Source of the DNA: Alviniconcha marisindica
Taxonomy: Eukaryota > Mollusca > Gastropoda > Provannidae
NCBI GenBank assembly: GCA_018857735.1
Contig: JABMCL010001864.1
Span: 274,501 to 338,500, forward strand
DNA length: 64,000 nucleotides
Direction: 5' to 3'
The notes below the pieces were generated by a model. That model made no database searches. It saw only the letters and a list, made by a program, of their open reading frames with translations, and had not been told where the DNA came from. The position numbers were made by a program, and so were the translations under genes. Below are positions 21,434-33,700 of the stretch, in pieces; within the stretch, counting starts at the first letter, position 1, and every line of letters begins with the position of its first letter.

Positions 21434-23120
21434 TTAAGTGCATGGGTATGCAATCATAAACAAAACCTAAAACACCTATCACAATAATTTAACATGTACA
21501 CAACTGAATACAGTACTCACAAAATAACATGCACAAAATAATTTTACAGATAAAATAAATACAGAAGCGAGGTATTAAGAAAACTTAAAATTTACATCAT
21601 TGCATACATGTATGTAGCAGCATATGTAATTTCTGAAGTGACTATTCATGGCACAAACATATGCCTCAAGTCCATCATTCAGCATTCACTGACAAACAGA
21701 GACCACTGCACAAGCATATATATATATATGTGTGTGCGTGTGTGTGTGTGTGTGTGTAATATATGTGTGTTTGTATATATATATATGTGTGTGTGTGTGT
21801 GTGCATCAGTGATCACAAAGCAATCTGGAGCAGTCTAAAATGGAAGCCTTTGTTGTTGTTTTTCTCGAAACGAAGAATACAAACACATATATATATATAT
21901 ATACATCTAAACAGTAATTAAAAAAGGATGGTGAAAGTGTACCAGCATATAACTGATTCTCAAGTCATATGTTTTTGCCAGTGCAGCTAAATTTTATCTG
22001 GCAAGGTCATTAACATTTGCATAGTTTACCAGTTAGGGGAGAGTGGAGATGAAAAGTACCATCATTTGAAACAGTAAAAAAAAAAAGTATAAGATATCCA
22101 CTGAGAAAAAAGCAATGAGTCCAACTAACTGTTTTCTACATCTTGAATAATCTTGTCACAAGCAATTGTTCCTTTCACTGAATCAATGGAAACTGACATC
22201 ATGTATGATCTGTTAAATTCCAATCAAAGGGCTTCACACATTGATTTTTTTTCTCCCTTTTCTTTGTCAGTTTCTGTGTTCATTTTCATAGAGTGACAAT
22301 ATTTTATAGTCCTTTTCTGTTTTTCTTTTTCATCTGTTTCTGGCACCTAGTACACACATATATATATAACATATATCAAAGATTGATCACTAGAACCCAG
22401 TATCTCCCTTCTTATTTCCAATAAAGATATGCAGTTCTAGCAGTCAACGCTCGATAGATATATATTGTTGTTGTTTTTGCATCAACCTTCAACAGCTATT
22501 TCTGTTCTGAAAATACAAGTGCAGAAAGTCGACTTTCTTTGACTGGCATTGCGTAACAACGTGAGGAGTAGACATGCTGAGACATGTATAAATAATTCAA
22601 AGAATGATCAAGAAGTCCAATGTATGCATGTTAATTTAGTTCAGAAACATCTGAGGATCTCATTCATAACTGTATTAAATAAATAATCCCAGTTTGTACC
22701 TATGCATGACCAGTACAGTGAAGTGTACACAAGTATGTTCATGCTTAATATACACATCTACTCAAGTGGAAAGTACAAATAAAGTTTACAAAAATAAATA
22801 ATAACAATAAAAAACAACAACAACAAAACACACAAGCAGCATGAATAATTATGCACACATTAATGCAAAACATTTTACAGTGAGGTTAAAAATGCCTGAG
22901 TGGCACAAACGTGGTCAAAATTCTACAGTGCAAATATGGATAACATGTATTTTGTGTTAATATACCATCTGACAGAAAAATGTGCAAAGGACCAGGAAAC
23001 CTGTACACTGGCCCATGTGGTGTTCATCGGTGCACTCCACTGAACACTTTCCCACCCAGTCAGCTAGGTATACAAAAGGGCTTGTAACAAGGCCAGGGCA
23101 CAAAAGTCTGTTCCACACAT
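21433..23120. other. intergenic / possible CASD1 3' UTR, no gene seen
   Basis: AT-rich, with TATA and TG runs at 21716-21800 and a TATA run at 21889-21902. No coding signal. Several AATAAA hexamers occur on the minus strand, but the CASD1 polyadenylation site cannot be fixed from sequence alone. Confidence 0.45.
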
Positions 23121-23124
23121 TTCC

Positions 23125-23690
23125 AAGTCAGTTAATAAGTAATTGGATTTTAATGTCCTGTCAACCGCACTGGGTCACCTCAGGACAATCAAACTTAGTC
23201 ACAAGCAAACCTCTCAAACCCTTCCTCAAATCAGTCCACAAAACCAATCCCTACACAAACATAAAACAAAACATGCATACACAAACATCAAACTAAAAAT
23301 GATTTTCAAAGAGTTAGTCCCTTCAATATTACCCCTGTTAAAAGAGCACATACGGCTAGGACATGCTGGTATCGTTGACCATTCTGTTTAATTTATCAAT
23401 ACCATATTAAAGTAAAACATCAAAAAGGAATGGACAGTAACAAAAATAAAAAAGTTAACTAAATGCATAATGGCAAATACCAGTGCCATATGGCAGCAAG
23501 CTGCACATACCACCTACCAAAATCATCTAGCTGTTCAACAAGAACCATACAAAAAAAGCCTAACTCTTAGTCTTAATGAAAAATGTTTAAGAATTTTCTA
23601 TACAAAAAGTCAGGAGAATGGACCATTAGCAGAAAAATGACTAGACAAAAAGAATAAGAGGACTAGACACATTTCAAAAGGTCCTAGGAT
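23125..23690. repeat. segmental duplication, copy A
   Basis: Shares blocks in order with 24925-25700: 'taattggat', 'aggacaatcaaact', 'ttcaaag.gttagtccctt', 'gctaggacatgctggtat', 'tatggcagca.gctgcacatacca', 'gaatggaccatt.gcagaaa'. About 1.8 kb apart, same orientation. Confidence 0.85.
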
Positions 23691-24189
23691 ATTTAACAAG
23701 CATACAAAGTTTGAACACTACAGAGAAATACAACTCTCTGTTTCAAATGTTTAATACAGCTGCGACCTTGAAACAAAGCCAGTCATTAAAAGTGGCTTGA
23801 ACAAATAAATCTTGGTGAGTACCACCAGTATTATCTATCATGTGAAGTCTGACACTAGTGCTGTTTATAGTTTCCAAGAAAATACCCCCCCCCCCGTCCC
23901 CCCCTCCCCCCAACCACATTTTGTAATGCGAGTCAGAACCCCAACTACTGCAGGTGTAGCCTTTAAGACACTAGCTACTTAAAACATGTCTTTAGCATAC
24001 TTAAAACACATACTAAAAACCCAACCACTGCAAGTATCCTTTTGCCACTTGAAAACTGTTTTCAACATACTTAAAACCATGTCTTACAAACCCAGCCACT
24101 GCAAGCATCCTCTTGTTACAAAGAACCTGTTTTCAACATATCTAAAACAAACAATACAAACTGAGCCACGGCAAGTACAAGTGTCCTTT

Positions 24190-24415
24190 TGTTATTCAAA
24201 CATAATTTTTAAAATACAGAGTCCAAAGCATCCTTTTGCTGTTAATGTTATTCAAACATAATTTTTAAAATACAGAGTCCAAAGCATCCTTTTGCTGTTA
24301 ATGTTATTCAAACATAATTTTTAAAATACAGAGTCCAAAGCATCCTTTTGCTGTTAATGTTATTCAAACATAATTTTTAAAATACAGAGTCCAAAGCATC
24401 CTTTTGCTGTTAAAC
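24190..24415. repeat. 56-bp tandem repeat
   Basis: Four near-identical units (gttattcaaacataattttt ... catccttttgctgttaat), starting at 24191, 24247, 24303 and 24359. A looser relative (aagcatccttttg) extends left to about 24000. Confidence 0.93.
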
Positions 24416-24924
24416 ATAATTTTAATGATACAACATAATTTAATTACATAATACAAAGCAATCATGCAATTTTGAAACACAGATATTAAACACATGAATA
24501 ATTTAGTCAAATATCTCCCATAATTATTTTTAAACTCCATCTGACTCCCTCTGTGCACAAAGAAACAATCAATTCTGCAAACTTGATCTAGGAAAAGACC
24601 ACTCCTACCTGAAACTAACAAAAACCAATGCAAAACAAATGATTCTTATTTGAACAACTTATTGTCTTGGAGTAAACAAAGGGAGTGACGAGGAAAATAA
24701 AAGCAGCTGACAAGATGCACACATGCTTCACACTTATCCTGTTCAAAAGAACCCACACTCTTAAGAGTTTTAAATCAGACCCACAGCAGCAAATAAAAAC
24801 AAGTTTTCAATCAACAAGTGCTATGAGAATGGAAACCTGTCTACCATCATAGTAAATAAAAGCAACTTTTCAATAAATGAGATAATGTGCTGTGCGGATA
24901 TAAGAGTATCAGAGTAGTAGTTAG

Positions 24925-25700
24925 CTGGTTCATTAGTAATTGGATCGTAACATCATGTCAACTGCACAGGTTCACCACAGGACAATCAAACTCTTTCGCA
25001 AACAAATACATTTTTCAAAACTCTTCTCATATATATGTAAATCCTTCCTCAAGTCAAATCCACAAAATCAATATCTACACAAATATACAATAAAGCATAC
25101 ATACCGAAAAATTGAACACAAATTTTTCAAAGTGTTAGTCCCTTTAATAAAGTCCCTTCAATACTGCCCGTTCTTTAAAAAGCACATGAGGCTAGGACAT
25201 GCTGGTATCATAAACCACCCCATCTAATTTATCAGTACCAGATTAGAGAAAAATATGAAATGAGAAAGGAAAAAAAATAAAAAATACACAACAGCAATTA
25301 CCAGTCGTATGGCAGCATGCTGCACATACCATGTACCAACTATCATCTCCTAGCTGCTCAACAAGAGCCATACAAAAAAAACAACCTGTTTCTTAACCAA
25401 CAAACAAAGGAGTTAATTAGTACTTGAAAGATGTTGCACAAACACAACAAAGATCTGAGTTTATCATCTCCCAGCTGTTCAACAAGAGCCGTACCAAAAA
25501 GCCTGTTTCTTAACCAATAAACAAAGGAGTTAATTGAAAGATGTTACACAAACTCAACAAAGATCTGAGCAGCCTACAGTAGCCTTCTTTTATCTCTTAC
25601 CAAAAAATGCTGAACATTTTCTGGAGAAAAAAAGTTAGGTGAATGGACCATTTGCAGAAACATTACAACACAGAAAGAGCAAGAGGACTAGGCAGAAAAA
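24925..25700. repeat. segmental duplication, copy B
   Basis: Partner of 23125-23690, longer because of an internal duplication at 25345-25570 (ctgctcaacaagagccatac / ctgttcaacaagagccgtac). A third distant relative of its left part is near 39060-39130. Confidence 0.83.
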
Positions 25701-28700
25701 AACATGAGTGGATATAGGAATGGAGAATCAAACGACAGCCCTGAGATTCCAGACTGGAGGTACACATCAGAGATAACCGGCCTGACTTCAGGGTTTATGA
25801 GAGTGGTAAGATTACCATTAACTCTCATTGAACTGATATCCTGTTGTTCTCTCAGGTATCCATACAATGTGAGTGGGAATTCTAAACTTGGGAGGCATGG
25901 GTCACAAAATAAAAGCAACGCTGTGCAGTACTGCTAAAAATTAAGTAAAACTGATCTGCATGTGTCCATATATTTATGAATTGACTTGAAGTGCAAGCAT
26001 ACAGGGTAGGAAAATCAATGCGGAAAAAAGAGAAAAGAAGATGACCACAAAACAGTTTTGGTGAATAACGGTTTGGCCGTTCACTGAATTTGCACTTTGC
26101 TCCGGATTTCATCTTACATTACAATGAACAAAATATTGTCAAAATAATCAACACCAAAAATAGACAGATGATGCTTTACTTCTCCTCTTGAAATAAGCAG
26201 CACAGCTAAACATTTTCTTCTTCTTTTCAAGCCTATTAAGTGTTTATTTTAGAGCAGGCACCCCCCACCCCCTATCCCACAGTGACAGAACAATAATTGC
26301 ACTGACTGTGTTTACTGCAAGGAAAAAGCCGCTTTTGACAGCTGTTCTCATTGGCTCTGTAAATACTGTTGCCTGAAAACACATAACTGGCACAGCAGAG
26401 TGCAGGCTCACTTTGTTCAGGTGGACTTGCTTATTTTGATTGTTTACTGCTCTGTTGTGCATGGTTTTCTTGGTTTTTGTTTGTTTGTTTGCTTATCTTG
26501 CAAGGGCTAAAGGAAGAAACATCCTTGAATCCTTGACCCAGCTGTATAAAAATCACTCGCCAACTCTCCCAAAGTCAAGTGACAGACTCATTTCGATTAA
26601 CGAGATTCATGAGGAATAACCAAGGGTTATAATATTAGCATCACCATCCCTCTGCCCCAGCCCATGTTTTATATGGAATCAAGCAATGCATGTTTCCTTA
26701 TTATATACGTGCACCAGAACCAGCTTTTGCCATTGTGTCAAGCGCTGCTCCTCTGGCCCCCTAAAAACAGAACTGAATGCCGTTTTATGAACAGCAGAAG
26801 CCACACAAAACAGCCTTGCTGCCTTTGACACATTCCCCTCTGTTCATACAAACATGCTTACTTGGGATTTCTCTGTCATGTCATGTCATGTCTGTTTAAT
26901 TACAGTCCAGGTCAATAAAAAACAAACAAAAACAAAAAAACAGTATCAGAACACATTATTAACTTATTTGTTGTGGTGGTATACACAGACATCATGAAAA
27001 GCCAGTTACAGAAAAAAAGAAAAGAAAAACAAAATGGAGAAAAAAAAAGAAATGGGGAACTCAGAATAAAAGCAGTAATTTCAGAAATGCCACTGTGTTA
27101 TCAAGCAGTAGTGATATACACAAAAATAAAAACATTTTTAATGCACTGAATCCCGCTGCAATTAGCACAAGAAATATGATCACATAAAATGAATACAAAC
27201 TGTCAACAAAGGGGGCATAGAGAGTAATAATAAACATAACCCTCATTATTCTCTAAAACTCTTGTGACCTTGAAAGCAGGTCATGGTCACAATATCACCC
27301 TCATTATTCTCTAAAACTCTCTTATGACCTTGAAAGCAGGTCAAGGTCACCAAAACTGCATAGAAGGATAAAGCTTGAAACAATGACACAGTTTCTGGTG
27401 CATGCAAGCTATGTTTTAGATTTCTCATACAGCATCCAAAAAATACCAATATCAAGTTTACTGCCACGGAAGAACACACATCACTTACCTCTCTTCATTA
27501 GAAACTCAATTAAGGTACATCAAGCATTATATTCATGATCAAGTCTGTATCTGTACAAACTACAATCATAGACAGTTCGAACAAGACTCAGTTTTATCTC
27601 CCAAAAGCCAATATGACCTGGAAATCTGATCAAGATCTCTCTCTCTCTCACACACACACACAAACAACTAAAACCAAGAGTAAAAAGCTCCATGTAGCTT
27701 ATTACCATGTCAAATATGAATAATTTCAACTAGTCTCTGACAAAAAAAAAAAGAAAAGCCAGCCATCAGGTGCTTGTCACAACGACCCATCACATTGAAT
27801 ATTCCCCTCAATTTATAAAACGAAGTTGAAAAAAAGCAACTTGTGTGTGAACATGTCCATGCATGTACTGCAGCCATACAAAGGTTGAACTTCACTGAAT
27901 AATTATAAGAACTTGCCAAAGGAACACAACTGCCAGTTTTGATTTCTGATGCCCCTGTCACAGTCATCAAACACTGATGTGAAAGTATAACACTCAGTAT
28001 GATCTCTCAATCAAGAAGTTTATGGCAGTTGGTACATGCTCTCTAGGAAAAGGCCAGTGCTTGCTTAGATCTTTTTGCCTCGCTGAAGGATCAACACTAG
28101 TCATTACACGTCCAGGCCTACATCAGCAAAGGGGTGGTCTTTCATGCAAATCAAAATAACGATGCCAAGCATAACAACACATGACAATATGCAAATTATA
28201 CAGGCAGAATATGCCTTCAGCCAGAATGTAAATTTCCAGTTTGACCAATTATCTTGTAGTGAAGATTTCAGGAGGCAAATTTATTTGCCCCCCCCCCCTC
28301 TTTTTCTTTTCTTTTTTACTTTTTATTTTCTTCTTCCCCTGATCTCCAAGTTCTGTCTGTACAACAAACAGTTTTGTCACGTTTGATTAGCTGGCCTGGA
28401 AAAGATGGCTTGATTACATCTCTCCATACCCTGTCATCATACATACAGCCAGCATACACGCTGCAGTTCATAGTTTAAAATGATGTCGGACCCACACAAG
28501 TGTTCCAAATACGAAGTTGAAGAAATACCTTGTTTGGTTAGCCCAGTAACTTGACTATCTATTTCAGTCTTGTTCAAATGATCTGCACGCCTTTTTTTTC
28601 TTTCTCCTGGTCCTGAGAAGAAAAATATCATTAGGGACCTTCCAGTTACTATTTCAATGCACACTTCAGGCCAAAACAAACAACAACAAAACAGCAATCA

Positions 28701-29555
28701 ACTTACTTGCACGCACAATTCAAAACAGAATATCTTGGGGTTCAGTTAGCATCATAAAGTAAAATCAGCACTATTTTGATTTGACTAGCACAGACAGAAG
28801 TGAAGTTCTTTTCGGGTTCTTATTTTATTGATGTAGACTTTCCTTGTAGATGTTTGTTTTTGCTTGTTTATTTTGTTCGCAGTTTTCTATTTTGCTTTGT
28901 TTGTTTGATTTTATTCATTTTGTCAGCACACAACTGACTCTAAAAGCATTAGAGCCTCGAAGACAAAAAGTGACTGCAAAGAGTCCACAGCAGACAAAAT
29001 CACAATCATCTGGGCCTAAAGCATGTGTGCACAAGTGTGGTGTATATAATACAAGTTCCAGATTCTAGAAAATTATACATCATCATACACCAGAACACTT
29101 AAAAATCTACATACAGTACACATGGTTGCGCACAAGTTTCAAATCCAAGTGAACTGGACATCAACATTTGGGCTGTCTATGGAATTTCACACACCACCAA
29201 CTTTTTCATTCATGCCAGTGGAAGCAGCAGCAATAGTATGGCTGTCTAATATCATACATAACCGAACAACTGACCAAGTCAAGCAATGGTTAAGTTAACA
29301 CCTGTCCGGCACAAACCCTGAACCATTGCTATTGCTGTCTTGTGAATGGTAATACTAATGCCCCCAAAGCACATACTTTCGCTCCACTCAACCTCTCAGA
29401 AATTACTTTTGTCTCTCAAACTAGTTGGCTCACAGGATCAAGCTGGTTAGTTTTTGCTCCTTATTTAAAAAACAACAACAACAAAAAACATTAACCCAGA
29501 ACAAAAGAGCCAACAACAAACGTTGCACACACACACACACAAAAAGGTCAAAGCA
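25701..29555. other. intergenic / CASD1 downstream DNA
   Basis: A 60-bp duplication at 27242-27345 with 'tgaccttgaaagcaggtca' twice. A C run near 28290. No open frame has recognisable similarity. The CASD1 3' end should lie somewhere between here and 30507. Confidence 0.5.
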
Positions 29556-29559
29556 TTCA

Positions 29560-30507
29560 GACAGGAGATTACCCACACTACCAGCAGCACCTGTTTTGCG
29601 ATACACCCAGCTAGAGAGCTCAGTTACCTGTCTTCTGTGCAAGAACGGCATCCCTTCTGGTTATAAACAAAGAGGGGACATCACTCCCGAGTATTAGACT
29701 TTATGTTTCACTCACACTGTTCTGCGATACACACAACTAAGGACAACTGCGTTCCACACAACAGCAGACCCCTTTTGCAGGACACAAAGATGAGAGATGG
29801 CTCAAAAGACCAGCACCTGTTTTGTCATACACATGGCCCACATCGGGCCCACTTGTGTTCTACATGAGAGCAGCACCCCTTTTGTGACATATGAAGATGG
29901 GAGGTTACTCTCACAACCGGCACCCGTTTCCAACATGCGTGCGGTTAGAAGGATGGCCAAGAGCAGGGAACTGCATTCTGCCACCGGAGCAACACCCCTC
30001 TTGTCACACACAAACACAGCACAAAAATCATTCCACATTCCGTGATCCGCGCAGCCAGAAAAACAGCAAAGAAGACTGTTGAGAATCGTGAGCTAAGCGT
30101 GTGCAGCCCCCTCTTTGTGATACACAAAGACAGGAGACGACTCACAAAACTGGCACAGGTTTTGTGATGCATGCGCTTGATGAACAGCACATGGCACAGC
30201 TGCCTTCTGCACATGGGCAGACCCTCTTTGTGACACACAAAGACAGGAGGTGACTCCTAAAACCAGCATCTGCCCTGGGATGCACAGGGCTGGAAGAGTG
30301 GCACAGGGTCCAACTGTTTTCTACGCATGAGCAGAACCGTATGCGAGACCCACGGTTAGAAGAATGGCAGATGGCACAATTGTTCTGCTTTCCACGCACA
30401 CAAGCATAACCTTATGTGATACACGCAGCAGGAAGAATGGCGTAGGGGGCACAACTGCGCTCCACACAAGAGCACAACCGTTTTTCACCACACAGACGGG
30501 TGATTCC
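29560..30507. repeat. tandem copies of the CASD1 stop-codon segment (downstream of stop)
   Basis: About 8-10 diverged units of 70-115 bp with 'ctcacaaaaccagcacc', 'tttgtgatgcacaca' and 'agaagaatggcaca', matching the end of CASD1 exon 21 (cctcacaagaccagcacccc, ttggtgatgcacacaggcag, aagaatggctgag). On the minus strand two units still read ACITKPVPVL-stop and AMCMTKQVLVF-stop beside the true [14 protein letters not shown]. They lie after the real stop and so are probably 3' UTR. Confidence 0.85.
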
Positions 30508-30765
30508 TCACAAGACCAGCACCCCGTTGGTGATGCACACAGGCAGAAGAATGGCTGAGAACACGATCACATTGCGAAGCATGGCCTTCCAGTCATCGGG
30601 GACGGCATACTTGGCCAGAGCACGTGTAATCACGTAGACCTCATGGGAGATGCAGATGAGGATGAAAGAGGTGACGACCACGTTGAGCACTGGGTAGCTA
30701 GGCAACAGCACCAGCACGCCGTGAGTGTCTGCCGCCAGCCACACGTGGTACTGACAGATGAACAG
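30508..30765 (-). CDS. CASD1: CASD1 exon 21, last coding exon
   Basis: 258 bases including TGA, residues 726-810. [20 protein letters not shown] matches LFICQYHIWLAADTRGILVL. The protein ends CITNGVLVL. Decayed copies of this last segment, some still ending in a similar peptide and stop, recur in tandem over the next kilobase downstream. Confidence 0.95.
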   Translation of the reverse strand: MFICQYHVWLAADTHGVLVLLPSYPVLNVVVTSFILICISHEVYVITRALAKYAVPDDWKAMLRNVIVFSAILLPVCITNGVLVL

Positions 30766-33700
30766 CTGCAGAAGAGAGGAGCCACAAATCAGTTTCTTAA
30801 ACAGACTCCAGACAAGACCGCATTCACCTCTTTGTCACATTCTGCTTGGAAAAGCAGCTAACAATACAAACACAGTCTCACTCTACCTTCCTGATGCATC
30901 CAACTTTATTACTCCCCCCCCCCCCCCCCCCCAATCACTGAGATGCAACAAAACCACTCGACCACCACCTGTCACCACATTAACTTGCTTTTACTGTTAA
31001 CTGCAATTTAGGACATGTGGATTAAATAATTATATTCTCAGGAACCATGCAAGTGCAAGACAATAAAACTGAAGCTGCATCCACAAGACTGCGTGCCCAG
31101 GTCTGTAGAAGAGTCTGCTCAACATAACCAAGCACTCAGCATTCAGCACGAGACCACCCCTGCCCACCCCCTGAACATTTTTAATAGTCCTAATCCACGC
31201 AGAAGTCTGTAAAAGGCATATTTACAAGCATGTTTGTCAGCTATATTTTACCTCATTACCACATGTTTGTCAGCTATATTTTACCTCATTACATGTTTGT
31301 CAGCTATATTTTACCTCATTACCACATGTTTGTCAGCTATATTTTACCCCATTACATGTTTGTCAGCTATATTTTACCTCATTACCATATGTTTGTCAGC
31401 TACATTTCACCTCATTACCACATGTGTGTCAGCTATATTTTACCTTAATACCACAGCAATGGCCTGTGATGACTGAGAATCTGATTGTCAGAGAGAGAGA
31501 GAGAAAGAGAGAGAGAGACAGAGACAGAGAATGAGTAAGTGTGAGTGTGTGTGTGCGACGTGCGGTATGTTATTTCCACTGGATAACACTGAAAGTATCA
31601 AGTACATGAAGACATTACCTCTAAGGAGATTTTCCCAAACCAGGCAAAGAAGGAACTGTACCGAGTGCGAAGCCATCCAGGCACATTTCTCAAGATGATG
31701 TAGGAAACAATCTGCAACAGCCCGTAAGAAGCATGGTCTTGTGGGCAACAGTCCGAATGATGCAACACTTAAAAAAGAGCAACAGTCTGCTGCAACAGTC
31801 AAAAGTACATTGTTCTGTTCATGTCCTGCCTGACCTCCAGAGGGTCACCCAGCGGAACAAGACATGGTCTGGGCAGAAGCTCCTGAATGAAAAGCAAGCT
31901 GTGAAATGCCCCGCCCGGACTGTCATCATACAATGAACCCACAACCAAGTCAAGTCGTACACTTTAATCATCCCTCACAGGGCAATTCCACTTAACTAAT
32001 ATAAGGCTCATTAATTTAAAAAATAACAACAAAACACGTAAAAGGCATGCTAAAACATTTACGTTTAAGAAAACCATAAACAAGTTATACTGGACTTGTG
32101 GTCCAAATAAAGCAAATATAAAATATCACATAAATTGTAAATGGGTGCGTACTCTGTCATACCAAAGGAATGCCAAAACATCTACGTTTAAGAAAATCAT
32201 AAACAAGTTATACTGGACTAAAATCCATAATACAAATATAAAATATCACATAAATTGTAAAGGGTGTGTACTCTTGTCATACCAGCACACACGCATATAC
32301 ACACCCCTCCTGGCCCCCATACGCTTCACCTTACCTACACACACACACCAACCAACAGAACAACCAAAACAATGCAAAGAGAACACTGTACAAACAATTA
32401 GTAAACCGAGGCAAAGCAGGCCAGGCAGGAGCTATCCCAAAACTGAGTAACTGAGTTACCATGTACAGCCCATCACAACCACTCAGCTGTCCTTTGTTGT
32501 TGTTTTTTTAGGCTGCGCACCTCATTTCACATCAGAGTACCCTTTCTGAACAGAACCCCACCCACCACACCAAAAAACAACCAACCAACCTCCCTCCGTG
32601 AGATACACTTTGCTACTCTCCAGCTTCTACATGCCTGCCCAATGAGACATGGTAGCACTGAGTGAGAACACTCATTCTCCAAATCCAAGTTGAGCACGAT
32701 CGAGCATGGTCACCGCATGGATGGGCGACCCATGATATACACTTGGCTACTCTCCAGCCTCTACATGCCTGCCGCTCTCCAAATCCAAGCCAAAAATGTG
32801 CATACTATGTGTCCGTGTCAAAATAAATGTTTGTTTGAACCTCTCTGTGTCTGGATCAAGTTGAGCATGATCGAGCATGGTCGGTGCATGGATGGGTGAC
32901 CCATGAGATACATTTTGCTACTCTCCAGCCTCTACATGCCTGCCCAGTGAGACATGGTAGCACTGAGCAAGAGCACTTGCCCTCCAAATCCAAGCTGAGC
33001 ACGATCAAACATGGTCACCATATGGAAGGGTGACTATTACACTGCTAGGCTTTATGCCCACCCTGAGGTTTCTCCAGCATCAAATTCTGTGCAGAGTCTA
33101 CAAAAGTCCTTTCAGTGAGAATGTGTATATACACAAAGGTCCCCCCATGTGTGTACACACACAAAAAGATCACATCACCTATGCATGTTAAAGATCATGT
33201 AGTTCATGTCAGAGCTCGGTGGATTATAGGAACAATAAAATAGCATAGTCAGGGGATTATGGGAACAAAAAAATAACATAGTTGGTGGATTATAGGAACA
33301 ATAAAATCGCATAGTCAGGGGATTATGGGAACAATAAAAAAGCATAGTCAGGGGATTATGGGAACAAAAAAATAACATAGTTGGTGGATTATGGGAACAA
33401 TAAAATAACAAGAGTTGGTGGATTATGGGAACAATAAAATAACACAGTTGGTGTATTATGGGAACAATAAAATAACAAAGCATGCACATGTGAAGCAGAG
33501 TGAGCAGGAAGAAAACTTGTTTTTTAACATCCAGTCAACCATGACGGTAATATCAGGGCAAGGTGCAGCGAGTCTGCACCAGAGCTGAGAGAGCTATTTA
33601 AAAGTGAATGATAATCGTAACGCAGTACAATGTCCATGTCGTGAGATACAAGAAGTTAGATATACTTACAGGAATAAAGACAATGTAGGGATGAACATCA

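Noticed and set aside
29560..30507. Further coding exons of CASD1 beyond the stop
   Set aside because: The copies carry stops and frameshifts, and exon 21 already gives a protein of the expected length and C terminus.
31230..31476. Open frames with [11 protein letters not shown] repeats
   Set aside because: Direct translation of the 28-33 bp minisatellite inside CASD1 intron 20.
32620..33060. Functional 5S rRNA genes
   Set aside because: Only the internal promoter part resembles 5S and identity is about two thirds. The 5' third is missing and an unrelated body follows. A SINE is the better reading.
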